In this document: positions 23,267 to 31,351 of the stretch, piece by piece
How positions within the stretch are numbered: position 1 is the first letter of the stretch
Layout: every line of letters starts with the position of its first letter
IMG/VR virus record: IMGVR_UViG_3300048834_000646
Location: 1 to 52,993 of that record
Reading direction: 5' to 3' (one strand)
Length of the DNA stretch: 52,993 nucleotides
From: a virus
Translations under genes and position numbers: made by a program
The notes under the pieces: generated by a model
The model's input: only the letters and a program-made list of their open reading frames with translations
What the model was told of the DNA's origin: nothing
Database searches by the model: none

Positions 23267-23468
23267 GAGCGTCGGAGAAGCGTTCCCGAAGGAGCAGCAA
23301 CGGCTCCGGGAGCTACTGGCGATTTATCGGGGGCTGGAGGGCGGCGTCGGCGCGTTCGGGGCAGCGGGGATCGAGCAAACGCTGCAGCGTGCCGATCAGG
23401 CGATGGCGAGCGGTGACGTGGTGGCCATCGTCCAGGCGTTTGCGGAGATGCAGGGGTGGCAGGAATGA
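23259..23468 (+). CDS. Small helical protein, function unknown
   Basis: 69 residues, helical (QQRLRELLAIYRGLEGGVG). Overlaps its neighbours at both ends. Not recognised. Confidence 0.6.
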   Translation: MSESVGEAFPKEQQRLRELLAIYRGLEGGVGAFGAAGIEQTLQRADQAMASGDVVAIVQAFAEMQGWQE

Positions 23469-24073
23469 CCGCGCCGACGTCCGAGCGCCGCGTGCCGGAG
23501 GAGTTCCTCGCGCGCTATGCCGACCCGAGCGACGCGCTCTCCGATCCGGTGCGGCGTGACCTCGCGCTCGACCTGACCGAGACGCTGCGCATCATCGAGC
23601 GTCGGCGCGTGCACTGCGCCTACTGCGGCGAGGATATCATCGACGTTCGGAATCCGGCCTCGTCGCTGGCGGTGCAGGAGCACATCCTGCAATGCGCGAA
23701 GCATCCGGCCGCGAAGATCGTAGCCGAGGCCGAGGCCCAGGTGGCCACCCTCTCCACCGAGGCGGAGCGGCTGAGGGATCAAGTCGCCACGCAGGCGAAG
23801 GAGTGGTATGCCCGGGTGGCTGATCTCCGCACCGAGGTGGAGCGGCTGACCAAGGAGAAGGCGGAGGCCCTGTCCGTCGCGCTTGAGCTGGATGCCGAGG
23901 TCAAGCGAATCGCAATGGTTGGCGGCACCAAGTCTGCCATTACCGCACGGTCAAAGCTGGCGCTGTCAGGTGTCGGAATGATCCGCCCGCCGCTCGACAA
24001 AATCCGCGCCCGTCTCGCCGCGCTCTCGCTCCCCACCCCCGCCGAACCCGAGGTGAAGAATGACCAGTCCTGA
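23465..24073 (+). CDS. Cys/His motif and coiled-coil protein
   Basis: 202 residues from ATG overlapping the previous stop. Residues 48-80 hold CAYCGEDI...VQEHILQCAKH, a C2H2/C3H-type zinc finger pattern. Residues 85-150 form a coiled coil. A nucleic-acid-binding or scaffold role is possible. No family recognised. Confidence 0.65.
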   Translation: MTAPTSERRVPEEFLARYADPSDALSDPVRRDLALDLTETLRIIERRRVHCAYCGEDIIDVRNPASSLAVQEHILQCAKHPAAKIVAEAEAQVATLSTEAERLRDQVATQAKEWYARVADLRTEVERLTKEKAEALSVALELDAEVKRIAMVGGTKSAITARSKLALSGVGMIRPPLDKIRARLAALSLPTPAEPEVKNDQS

Positions 24074-24830
24074 GTCCCGGCCCCGTGTGGAGGGGGAGGA
24101 TAGCGTCGAGGGTAAGGCGTGGGAGATCATACAGGCGCTCGCCAAGTCGACGGATCTCGTGAGGGAATACGTCGGCGGGCTGACCGCGCGATACAACACC
24201 GCCCTCGCCGAGAACGCTCGCCTCACCGCCGAGGCGGTAATCTGGAAGTCCTCGCTCGAGTGCTGGGGCCGGCATCATCCGTGGTGCTGGCTGGTCACGC
24301 AAGCCGGAGTCGAGGGCGCGTATTGCAACTGCGGCTACAAGGAGGCGCTGACGGGAAAGGACCGGAGCCACCAGGCCGCGCCGATGTCGCCGCACGAGGA
24401 GGAGCAGGTCCGGCGCTTCGAAGCGCGCGTCGCTGCGAACGGTCGCCTCCCCACCCACGCCCCGGAGGCGATGCCACCTGAGCCGAAGTGCCTCACCTGT
24501 GGACTCTATTGCGGCCACGAGATGGTGCCTGAGATCCGGTGTAAGTGCGTGTTCCCTGTTGTGATGCCGCGAGTTGGCAAAGCGCCCCCCGCCCCGGAGG
24601 CCGATCAGAAGCGGCTCGATCGCGAAGGCGAGCTGACCCTCCCGGAGGTGCGCGAGCTGCTGCGCGCGGCCGTCAGTCAGCACGACTCTGCTCGTGCCGC
24701 GGCTCTCCGCTGGAAGCTGAGCGCCCCCTATCTCTGCGAGGTCATGAACGGCACGCGAGATCCGGGGCCGAAGATCCTCCGGCTGCTGGGACTGGAGAAG
24801 CGGACCACCGTCCGCTACGCCCATGTGTAA
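24060..24830 (+). CDS. Protein with C-terminal lambda-repressor-like HTH
   Basis: 256 residues. A helical N-terminus is followed by several cysteines (CNCGYKE, CLTCGLYCGHE, CKC), suggesting a metal-binding middle. Residues 200-250 look like a Cro/C1-type helix-turn-helix: RAAALRWKLSAPYLCEVMNGTRDPG then ILRLLGLEK, as in phage XRE-type proteins. It could be a transcriptional regulator of the small-gene or late region. Start overlaps the previous gene by 14 bases. Confidence 0.65.
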   Translation: MTSPESRPRVEGEDSVEGKAWEIIQALAKSTDLVREYVGGLTARYNTALAENARLTAEAVIWKSSLECWGRHHPWCWLVTQAGVEGAYCNCGYKEALTGKDRSHQAAPMSPHEEEQVRRFEARVAANGRLPTHAPEAMPPEPKCLTCGLYCGHEMVPEIRCKCVFPVVMPRVGKAPPAPEADQKRLDREGELTLPEVRELLRAAVSQHDSARAAALRWKLSAPYLCEVMNGTRDPGPKILRLLGLEKRTTVRYAHV

Positions 24831-25032
24831 GCCGCGGCGATTTCTCGCGCGGTCCCCGCATGTCGGCCCGATCTCCTCGATCCTGATCGAGGTCCATGCC
24901 GTCTTCGACATGGTCACCATCTGGAATCGCGGCGGGAAGGCCGGCCGGCTGTCGCTGATGCGCGGCGACGGGATGGCGCTGGTCGATCTCCTGCTCCCGG
25001 CGGGGCAGCGTGACGAGGTGCCCGATGAGTAA
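24823..25032 (+). CDS. Small protein, function unknown
   Basis: 69 residues, with HVGPISSILIEVHAVFDMV and a beta-like middle (SLMRGDGMALVDLLLP). Overlaps neighbours on both sides. Not recognised. Confidence 0.55.
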   Translation: MCKPRRFLARSPHVGPISSILIEVHAVFDMVTIWNRGGKAGRLSLMRGDGMALVDLLLPAGQRDEVPDE

Positions 25033-25354
25033 GCGCCCGCCGCCTCCCGACTACAGCACCGCGCCGGCGTCCTGGATCCGCACGCCGCCGCCGCCCAAGG
25101 CCCGGAAGCTCGGCATCTGGCCGCGCCAGAGGCCCGCGCCGGATCCCCTCCGGTGCGAGGCGATCACCGCCACCGGCAGCAACGCCGGCAAGCAGTGCTA
25201 TAACTCCTGGTCGATGCGGTTCGAAGGCGTCGGCTACTGCGACAAGCATCATCCGGTCCGGATGGCCGAGATCGAGGCGCGGCGCATCTATCGCCTGATC
25301 ACCGGACTCGAGCAGATGGGATTCACCGTTCGCGCAACAGGGCGTGCGTCATGA
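25025..25354 (+). CDS. Small protein with Cys/His site
   Basis: 109 residues from ATG 25025. A Pro-rich start is followed by RCEAITATGSNAGKQCYNS and GYCDKHHP, a C...C...C..H pattern typical of small phage zinc proteins that begin C-x-A-x-T...G-x-x-C. Overlaps the previous gene by eight bases and the next by four. Confidence 0.65.
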   Translation: MSKRPPPPDYSTAPASWIRTPPPPKARKLGIWPRQRPAPDPLRCEAITATGSNAGKQCYNSWSMRFEGVGYCDKHHPVRMAEIEARRIYRLITGLEQMGFTVRATGRAS

Positions 25355-25665
25355 AGCGGATCCGCTGCTGGCTCGTGGGCCACGATCCGGATCCCGGCAG
25401 CCTCCTCTTTCAGGGCACCGCGGTCACGATCTGCCGGCGGTGCGATTCCGTGACGCCGCGCCGCGCCACCGGCTGGGGGAAGGCCGGGAGGAGATCCCGC
25501 CCGCGCCTGCCGCGCGCGATCGAGATCGGCATCGTCGTGCTGATCGTGGCGATCCTGCTCCGGATGGCCCTCGACATGAAGGACTGCCAGTCCCGCGGCG
25601 GGACCTCGGTGCGCGGCGTCTTCTGGCTCGTCTGCGTCCCCTCCTCCGGAGCTCCGCATGAGTGA
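25351..25665 (+). CDS. DUF1660-like small membrane protein
   Basis: 104 residues from ATGA overlap. The N-terminus MKRIRCWLVGHDPDP then ICRRCDS resembles phage DUF1660 proteins (M-K-x-x-x-C-x-x-x-G-H ... C-x-x-C). Unlike those it continues into one membrane helix (residues 57-75, AIEIGIVVLIVAILLRMAL) and a short Cys-containing tail. Role unknown. Confidence 0.65.
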   Translation: MKRIRCWLVGHDPDPGSLLFQGTAVTICRRCDSVTPRRATGWGKAGRRSRPRLPRAIEIGIVVLIVAILLRMALDMKDCQSRGGTSVRGVFWLVCVPSSGAPHE

Positions 25666-25924
25666 CCCTGCAGCGCCAAGCCCCGAGCGCAGGCTCCCCG
25701 CGCTCTTCGAGATCCCCACCGCCGCGCGCTGCGATACCTGCCGCAGCTGCCGCGCGGTCGGCTACTGGATCACCACGGCCAAGGGGAAGCAGATGTTTGT
25801 CGAGGTCGATCACTCCGATCGCCGGCAGGCAGTCCCCGCCCCGGGGCAGCCCGGGAAGGGGCAGTCCCACTTCATCCGCTGCCCCCAGGCCGGCATGTGG
25901 CGCGGGCGGAAGTCCCCGGCCTAG
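25658..25924 (+). CDS. Small protein with CxxC pair
   Basis: 88 residues; CDTCRSCRAVGYWITTAKGK and a later HFIRCPQAG suggest a zinc ribbon. Last gene of the small-gene operon; hairpins follow at once. Not recognised. Confidence 0.65.
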   Translation: MSDPAAPSPERRLPALFEIPTAARCDTCRSCRAVGYWITTAKGKQMFVEVDHSDRRQAVPAPGQPGKGQSHFIRCPQAGMWRGRKSPA

Positions 25925-25954
25925 CAGGGCTCCACAACCCCCGGCTCCCCCTCC

Positions 25955-25974
25955 GGAGGCCCTAGCGGGCCTCC
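25955..25974 (+). terminator. Hairpin closing the small-gene operon
   Basis: ggaggccc/gggcctcc, perfect 8-bp stem with the loop tagc, 31 bases after the last stop codon. No T-run follows; two further hairpins stand downstream. Confidence 0.6.
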
Positions 25975-26061
25975 CACCCCTCCCTCCGCACTCTCAAGGC
26001 ATCCTCGGGCCGACGCGCCCTCCTCCGGTCCGGCCTACGGGCCGGCCGGCCGCCTCCGTGG

Positions 26062-26086
26062 GAAGGGTGAGCGAAGCGAGCCCTTC
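26062..26086 (+). terminator. Second hairpin near a T-run
   Basis: gaaggg/cccttc outer stem with an inner cg/cg pairing, followed after nine bases by tttt (26095-26098). Possible backup terminator before the late region. Confidence 0.4.
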
Positions 26087-26235
26087 GGGCCGCGTTTTGC
26101 ACATTTCGGGCGCACTTTCGAGCATGGGACGCTTTCACCGCGCCCGCGGGGCTGATAGACTCAGGCAGGGTTCTGCTAAGCGGCACTCGATCACGCGCCC
26201 AAGGCGCGGGATTGCTCTCCCTCTCCGATGACACT

Positions 26236-26961
26236 ATGACAGCACGGGCAAGCGGCACCAACGCGCGAGGGAAGCATCCCGGCGGCCGGCCATCCAAGAT
26301 CACCCGCAAGCTGATTGAGGAGATCGCATTAGCGGTCGAGCGCGGTAACTACTTCGAGACCGCCTGCGCGATGTACGGGATCTCCCGGGTGACGAAGCTC
26401 GCGTGGCTGCGGCGGGGACGATCTGCCATAGAGGCAGCAGAGAAGGCGGGGGCGGAGGACAAAGAGAAGGGAAAGATTGAACCGCAGGAGAAGCTCTACG
26501 TCGAGTTTCTTTACGCAATAGAAATCGCGCAGGCGCGCGCCGAGGCGCACGACCTCGGGATCGTGACCGGCGCGGCGGTCGGCGGCATGGATCAGGGCGA
26601 GGTGGTCGAGACGCGCAAAGAGGTGCCGGTGCTCGCCCCGGATGGGAAGGCGGTGCTCGGCCCGGACGGGATGCCCCTCCGCACGACCGAGGTGACCACG
26701 ACGCGCAAGCTCAGCAAGACGCTCCCCACCTGGCAGGCCGCCGCGTGGAAGCTCGAGCGTCGGGATCCGGCCCGCTTCGGCCGGCGCGTGGTCGATGTCA
26801 ACAACAAGCACCAGAACCCGGACGGCTCGCCGCTGGCAGGTCGCGAGAAGCGCGTCCGGCTGTACCTGCCGCACAACGGCCGCGAGGCGAGCGCGGTGGT
26901 CGATAGCGCGCCGCCGGCACCGCCGGTCGCACCGCCCACGGCGGCGGAGCCGACGCCGTGA
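26236..26961 (+). CDS. Terminase small subunit
   Basis: 241 residues from ATG 26236. Residues 15-65 are a helix-turn-helix unit typical of small terminases: HPGGRPSKITRKLIEEIA, NYFETACAMYGISRVTKLAWL. A helical middle (KLYVEFLYAIEIAQARAEA) is the usual oligomerisation region. The C-terminus is Pro/Ala-rich. It should recognise the packaging site and load the large subunit two genes downstream. An upstream TTG (26212) is a weaker start option. Confidence 0.8.
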   Translation: MTARASGTNARGKHPGGRPSKITRKLIEEIALAVERGNYFETACAMYGISRVTKLAWLRRGRSAIEAAEKAGAEDKEKGKIEPQEKLYVEFLYAIEIAQARAEAHDLGIVTGAAVGGMDQGEVVETRKEVPVLAPDGKAVLGPDGMPLRTTEVTTTRKLSKTLPTWQAAAWKLERRDPARFGRRVVDVNNKHQNPDGSPLAGREKRVRLYLPHNGREASAVVDSAPPAPPVAPPTAAEPTP

Positions 26962-27326
26962 CCACGCCCAGGACGGAGCCGATCGCGATCCCGCGTCTCT
27001 GCGAGCCGTGCCGGCGTCATCTCCTGATCGGCTCCCTGAGGCTCGGGCCCGAGGATCCGTGGGCGGCCGCCGAGGCGCTGGCGCAGCTGCTGATGCTGCA
27101 GCGCATCGTCCGCGATCGCGCGGTGCAACGGGCCACCGAGCGCGACGCTGCCCGCCTCGAGCCGTACCTCGCCGAGCGGGGATGCCCGGGCTGCGCGTGG
27201 CCACTCCTCCTGGAGGATGCGATCGGCGTCCTGCTGCGCGGCGTCTCCCACGCGGCCGCGGTGCTGCAGTTCACCGCGCGCGACCCCTACCATCCGGTCC
27301 GCCGGCCGCGCCCCCGGCCCGCGTGA
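26958..27326 (+). CDS. Small Cys-containing protein between terminase genes
   Basis: 122 residues from GTG, overlapped on both sides (GTGA). It has two cysteine pairs: CEPCRRHLL and CPGCAW, separated by about 60 residues of helix. Genes between the terminase subunits are often HNH nucleases, but no HNH motif is present. Function unknown. Confidence 0.65.
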   Translation: MTTPRTEPIAIPRLCEPCRRHLLIGSLRLGPEDPWAAAEALAQLLMLQRIVRDRAVQRATERDAARLEPYLAERGCPGCAWPLLLEDAIGVLLRGVSHAAAVLQFTARDPYHPVRRPRPRPA

Positions 27327-28699
27327 CCCTCGACGCCGAGGCCGTGGCCGAGGTGACGCTCGGCCCGCAGCCCGGGCCGCAGGAAGCCTTTCTCTCCAGC
27401 TCGGCCGACGTGGCCATCTATGGCGGGCAAGCCGGCGGCGGGAAGTCCTTCGGGCTCCTGCTCGAGGCGGCGCGCCATATCGAGAACCCGCGCTATGGCG
27501 GCGTCATCTTCCGGCGCTCCAACCCCGAGATCATGAACGAGGGCGGGCTCTGGGATACGTCGATGACGATCTATCCCTCCCTCGGCGGCGTGCCGATCGA
27601 GGGCAAGTCGGAGTGGCGCTTTCCGGAGTGGGGATCCACGATCCGGTTCGCCCACCTCGAGCACGAGAAGTCGCGGCTCAGCTGGGGCGGCTCGCAGGTT
27701 CCCTTCTTCGGCTGGGACGAGCTGACCACCTTCACCGAAAAGCAGTTCTGGTACATGCTGATTCGGAACCGCTCGGACTCCGGCGTCCGGGGCTACATGC
27801 GCGCGACGACGAATCCCGACGCGGACTCGTGGGTCGCGCGCCTGGTGAAGTGGTGGGTCGATCAGGAGACGGGGTACGCGATCCCCGAGCGCAGCGGGAT
27901 CCTGCGCTGGATGCACCGGCAGGGGGATGAGATCCTGTGGGCCGACTCGCCCGAGGAGCTGATCGCCGAGCATCCCGACGCGCTGCCGAAATCCTTCACC
28001 TTCATCCCCAGCTCGATCTACGACAATCCGATCCTGCTGAAGGGCAACCCGGACTATCTCGCCTCGCTCAAGGCGCTGCACCTGATCGAGCGCGAGCGCA
28101 TGCTGCGCGGCAACTGGAAGATCCGCGCGGAGGCGGGCAACGTCTTCAACCGCGACAACTTCGAAGTGATCGCCGCGCTGCCCGCGGGCTGGCGCTACAT
28201 GGTCCGCCAGTGGGACAAGGCGAGCAGCTCGGACGGGGATTGGACCGCCGGCGTCCTGCTCGCTTACTATCCATCGGGCATGTACGTGGTGGTCGACGTC
28301 AAGCGGGTGCAGTTCCGTCCCGGGGCGCGCGAGACCCTGATCAAGAACACCGCCTCGCAGGATGGCCGCGCGACGGTCGTCGGGCTCTTCCAGGATCCAG
28401 CCGCCGCCGGCGTCACGGATCTGCACGCCACCGTCACGATGCTCGCCGGCTACTCGATCGAGCACGCCGTCGTCAGCGGCGACAAGGTCACGATGGCGTC
28501 CCCCTGCGCGGCGCAAGCCGAGGTGGGCAACATCAAGGTGCTGCGGGCGGAATGGAACGAGGACTTCCTCGCGGAGCTGCACGCCTTTCCGACGCGCGGC
28601 ATTCCGGATGACCAGGTCGACGGATTGACCGGGGCCTTCAACACGATCACCCGACTCAAGAGCAAGCTCCCCACGAAGGTTTCCTCCCGAGGCGCATGA
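27323..28699 (+). CDS. terL: Terminase large subunit
   Basis: 458 residues from GTG. Packaging ATPase: Walker A GGQAGGGKS (34-42), Walker B FFGWDE (D132, E133) and a coupling region TTNPDADSW. Nuclease domain: RQWDKASSSDGDW, a second acidic segment VGLFQDPAAAG and the late IPDDQVDGLTGA. Length matches single-chain phage terminases. It cuts concatemeric DNA and pumps it into the procapsid through the portal encoded next. Confidence 0.95.
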   Translation: MTLDAEAVAEVTLGPQPGPQEAFLSSSADVAIYGGQAGGGKSFGLLLEAARHIENPRYGGVIFRRSNPEIMNEGGLWDTSMTIYPSLGGVPIEGKSEWRFPEWGSTIRFAHLEHEKSRLSWGGSQVPFFGWDELTTFTEKQFWYMLIRNRSDSGVRGYMRATTNPDADSWVARLVKWWVDQETGYAIPERSGILRWMHRQGDEILWADSPEELIAEHPDALPKSFTFIPSSIYDNPILLKGNPDYLASLKALHLIERERMLRGNWKIRAEAGNVFNRDNFEVIAALPAGWRYMVRQWDKASSSDGDWTAGVLLAYYPSGMYVVVDVKRVQFRPGARETLIKNTASQDGRATVVGLFQDPAAAGVTDLHATVTMLAGYSIEHAVVSGDKVTMASPCAAQAEVGNIKVLRAEWNEDFLAELHAFPTRGIPDDQVDGLTGAFNTITRLKSKLPTKVSSRGA

Positions 28700-30258
28700 T
28701 GAGCGACACTCCCGATATCAAACTGCCCGAGTACGCGGCCGCCGCGCCGATCTGGAAGCAGTCCCGCGACGCGCTCGAGGGGACGCGCACGATCCGCGCG
28801 GCAGGGGAGGATTACCTCGCGCGCTTCGCCGGCGAGGGCGACGACGTGTTCGCGCTGCGCCTGAGCGGCGCGGTGTTCTTCAACGGCTTTGCGCGGACCA
28901 TCCGCGCCATGACCGGCCTCGCCACGCAGCGCCCGCCGAAGAAGGTCGACGTGCCGGCGATGGTGGTGAAGCACATGGAGCGCATCGATCGCCGCGGGCG
29001 ATCGCTCAACGCCTTTCTCTCGTCGTCGCTGGACGAGCTGCTCGCGATGGGCTGCGGCGGCATCTTCGTGGACTCGCCGGCCGTCCCGATCGGGCAACGG
29101 CCCGTCTCGCTGGCCGAGGAGCAGCGCCGCGGCCTGCGGCCGTACTGGATGTGGATCGCGCCGGAGGACGTCACCTGGATCGACTGGCGGCTCGTCGGCT
29201 CGGCGATGGTCGTCTCGCACTTCGTCCGGCGCGCGGTCGAGAGCAAGCCGGACGGCCGCTTCGGCGTCGTGGAGGCGGAGGTCTATTGGGAGTATGTCGC
29301 GCCGCTCACCGGCCCGGTGCAATGGTTCAAGTGGGAGTGGGTCGAGAAGGAGGCGAAGAAGAGCGCGAAGAAGGGTCCGAAGAAAGAGAGCGTGCCGGAG
29401 CTCGAGCTGAAGATCACCAGCGAGGGGACGCTCTCCCCGCGCCTGAAGGGGATCCCGTTCGCCAGCTGCCCCGTCGGCAAGGGCAAGCACGATTTCTATC
29501 GCGTCTCCCCGCTGCTCGACCTGCTCGATATCAATCTCCGCCACTACCAGACCGACGCCGCGCTGCACTGGAACCTGCTGATGCAGGCGTATGGCGTCTC
29601 CGTGCGCCTGGGCGCGGTGCCGGACCTCAACGGCGATCTGCCGCCGGTGCCGATGGGCCCCTCGGTCATGGTGGACATTCAGAACCCGCAGGGCGACTTC
29701 AAGATCGTCGGCCCGCCGAGCGAGGCCTTCGAGCCGCAGATGCGATCGATGCAGATGGACGTCACCAACATGGCCACGATCGGGCTCGCGTTCATGCAGC
29801 CGACGACGCGCGCGGCCGAGACGGCCGAAGCGCGCCGCCTCGACATGCAGGCGGGGCAGGCCACGCTGCGCGACGTGCTCGAGCTCTTCAAGGACTGCGC
29901 GGAGGCGGCGACCGCGTTTCACGCGCAGATCATCGGCAAGGCCGACAAGGACGGCGAGGGCGGCAGTCTCGAGTTCGCCTTCGACTTCGATGACTCGCTG
30001 CTCTCGGCCGATCTGCTCAACGCCCTCAGCAACATGCAGGTGAAGGGACAGCTCACGCTCCCGACGCTGCTCAAGGCGGTCGCACTCGGCAAGCTGCCCG
30101 AGGACTTCGATCCGGAGGAGGAAGCGATCGCGGTCCAGCTGCAGGGCATCCCCATGCCGGGAGACGAGCCGATCATCCCGAAGAAGCCCGATCCCGCGCC
30201 GAAGGATCCGGCCGCGGTGCCGCCGGCCGAGCCTGACGCGCCGGGGACCGGCGCGTGA
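28696..30258 (+). CDS. Portal protein (DUF4055 type)
   Basis: 520 residues. Middle and C-terminal parts match the DUF4055 portal family: RAMTGLATQRPP, WIAPEDVTWIDW, DLLDINLRHYQTDAALHW, and the late AETAEARRLDMQAGQATL. It should form the dodecameric DNA channel at a capsid vertex. The start overlaps the terminase stop; a second ATG three bases on is possible. The C-terminal 40 residues are Pro/Asp-rich. Confidence 0.9.
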   Translation: MMSDTPDIKLPEYAAAAPIWKQSRDALEGTRTIRAAGEDYLARFAGEGDDVFALRLSGAVFFNGFARTIRAMTGLATQRPPKKVDVPAMVVKHMERIDRRGRSLNAFLSSSLDELLAMGCGGIFVDSPAVPIGQRPVSLAEEQRRGLRPYWMWIAPEDVTWIDWRLVGSAMVVSHFVRRAVESKPDGRFGVVEAEVYWEYVAPLTGPVQWFKWEWVEKEAKKSAKKGPKKESVPELELKITSEGTLSPRLKGIPFASCPVGKGKHDFYRVSPLLDLLDINLRHYQTDAALHWNLLMQAYGVSVRLGAVPDLNGDLPPVPMGPSVMVDIQNPQGDFKIVGPPSEAFEPQMRSMQMDVTNMATIGLAFMQPTTRAAETAEARRLDMQAGQATLRDVLELFKDCAEAATAFHAQIIGKADKDGEGGSLEFAFDFDDSLLSADLLNALSNMQVKGQLTLPTLLKAVALGKLPEDFDPEEEAIAVQLQGIPMPGDEPIIPKKPDPAPKDPAAVPPAEPDAPGTGA

Positions 30259-31067
30259 GGTACGTCCACCAGACCGACACGGATCCGGATCCGCCGCACG
30301 ACTTCTACCCCTCGCTGTCGGGGAATCGGCCGGGGCAGATGCGCGCCGAGCTGTACGCGCTCTGTCGGCTCCTGCAGCAGCTGGACTGCGCCTCCTGGCT
30401 CGAGGTCGGCTGCCGGGAGGGCGACGCCTTCCACGCGGTCGCCTCGATGCTGCCGCGCGTCTCGCGCGAGGGGGATCCGCGCGCGACGCGCATGGTGGCG
30501 ATCGAGCTGCCCGAGCAGCTGTGGGGCCGGACGGGAACGCTCCCCATGCTCGAGCGCGCCGCCGACGCCGCGCGCGCGCTGGGGCACGAGGTCGCGGTGC
30601 TGGCCCTGAACAGCCAGGACGCGGAGACGGCGCGTCGCGCGGCCGCGCTCGGCCCCTTCGACGCGGTCCTGATCGATGCGGATCACAGCTATCGCGGCGT
30701 GCGTCGGGATTGGGCGCTGTACGGGCCGCTCGCGCGCAAGATCTGCTGCTTCCACGACATTCACGGCGAGGGGCAGACCACGACGGCCGTCGGGCCCAGC
30801 GACGCGCCGCGCGTCGCGATCGAGGTGCCGAGGCTCTGGCGTGAGATTGTCGACGCCGGCGTCTACGCGACGCTCGAGATCCGCGCCCCCGGCTCCAAGA
30901 TGGGGATTGGTGTCGTCTTCATGCAGGACAACGGCGCGCACGTGCTCACGCCGGCAGAGGCCGCGCGCCGCTTCCCGCATCTCACGCCGGCCGAGCTCGC
31001 CGGCACGCTCGCCGCGCGCGTCGATCGCCTGCTCAGCAAGCGCGCCGCGCAGGGCGCAGGGGCATGA
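30255..31067 (+). CDS. Class I SAM-dependent methyltransferase-like protein
   Basis: 270 residues from GTG. SAM-binding motif WLEVGCREGDAF (50-57 core), then VAIELPEQ and LIDADHSYRGVRRDW (D141, D143, H144), followed by CCFHDIHG. This is the Methyltransf_24/cephalosporin-hydroxylase-like pattern that usually methylates small molecules or sugars. It lies between portal and MuF-like genes with coupled start and stop, an odd place for a metabolic enzyme. It may act on glycans together with the glycosyltransferase-like gene 3 kb downstream; inference. Confidence 0.75.
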   Translation: MRYVHQTDTDPDPPHDFYPSLSGNRPGQMRAELYALCRLLQQLDCASWLEVGCREGDAFHAVASMLPRVSREGDPRATRMVAIELPEQLWGRTGTLPMLERAADAARALGHEVAVLALNSQDAETARRAAALGPFDAVLIDADHSYRGVRRDWALYGPLARKICCFHDIHGEGQTTTAVGPSDAPRVAIEVPRLWREIVDAGVYATLEIRAPGSKMGIGVVFMQDNGAHVLTPAEAARRFPHLTPAELAGTLAARVDRLLSKRAAQGAGA

Positions 31068-31351
31068 GCGTCTATCGCCGGCCGAGCCAGGCCAAGGGAT
31101 TCACGCTCGTCGTCATGGATAGCGGCGGCCGCGCCTTCTACCGGCTCGAGGACGCCGACGCGATCGACAACGCGATCGACATGGAGCTGGAGCGCGTCGT
31201 CGTCACGAGCCTCTTCGGCAGTCGCGCGCGCCTGAGCCTTGCCTGCGTCGCGCTCGTGCACCGCGTGCTGCCGGAGGAGCTGGAGGCGGAGATCCTCGAA
31301 GACGAGGCCGAGGAAGCGCACCAGAAGGCTGAGGAGATGCGCGGCAAATGA
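31064..31351 (+). CDS. Small protein in head module
   Basis: 95 residues; beta start (GFTLVVMDSGGRAFYRL), middle helices and an acidic coiled tail (EEAHQKAEEMRGK). Overlaps both neighbours. Possibly a capsid assembly accessory. Not recognised. Confidence 0.65.
   Translation: MSVYRRPSQAKGFTLVVMDSGGRAFYRLEDADAIDNAIDMELERVVVTSLFGSRARLSLACVALVHRVLPEELEAEILEDEAEEAHQKAEEMRGK

Larger units (their letters stand above)
25925..26235. other. Non-coding junction between early and late genes
   Basis: 311 bases without a convincing gene. It holds three hairpins (25955-25974, 26030-26045, 26062-26086) and a short direct repeat, gcacatttcg (26099-26108) and gcactttcg (26112-26120). A weak ttgcac with 17-base spacing to gagcat (26097-26125) could be a late promoter, but agreement with consensus is poor. 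No tRNA-like fold was found. The start of the terminase gene has no clear Shine-Dalgarno site. Confidence 0.6.

Noticed and set aside
26100-26235. Possible tRNA before the terminase gene
   Set aside because: No cloverleaf, T-loop or anticodon arm could be drawn; only short GC hairpins are present.
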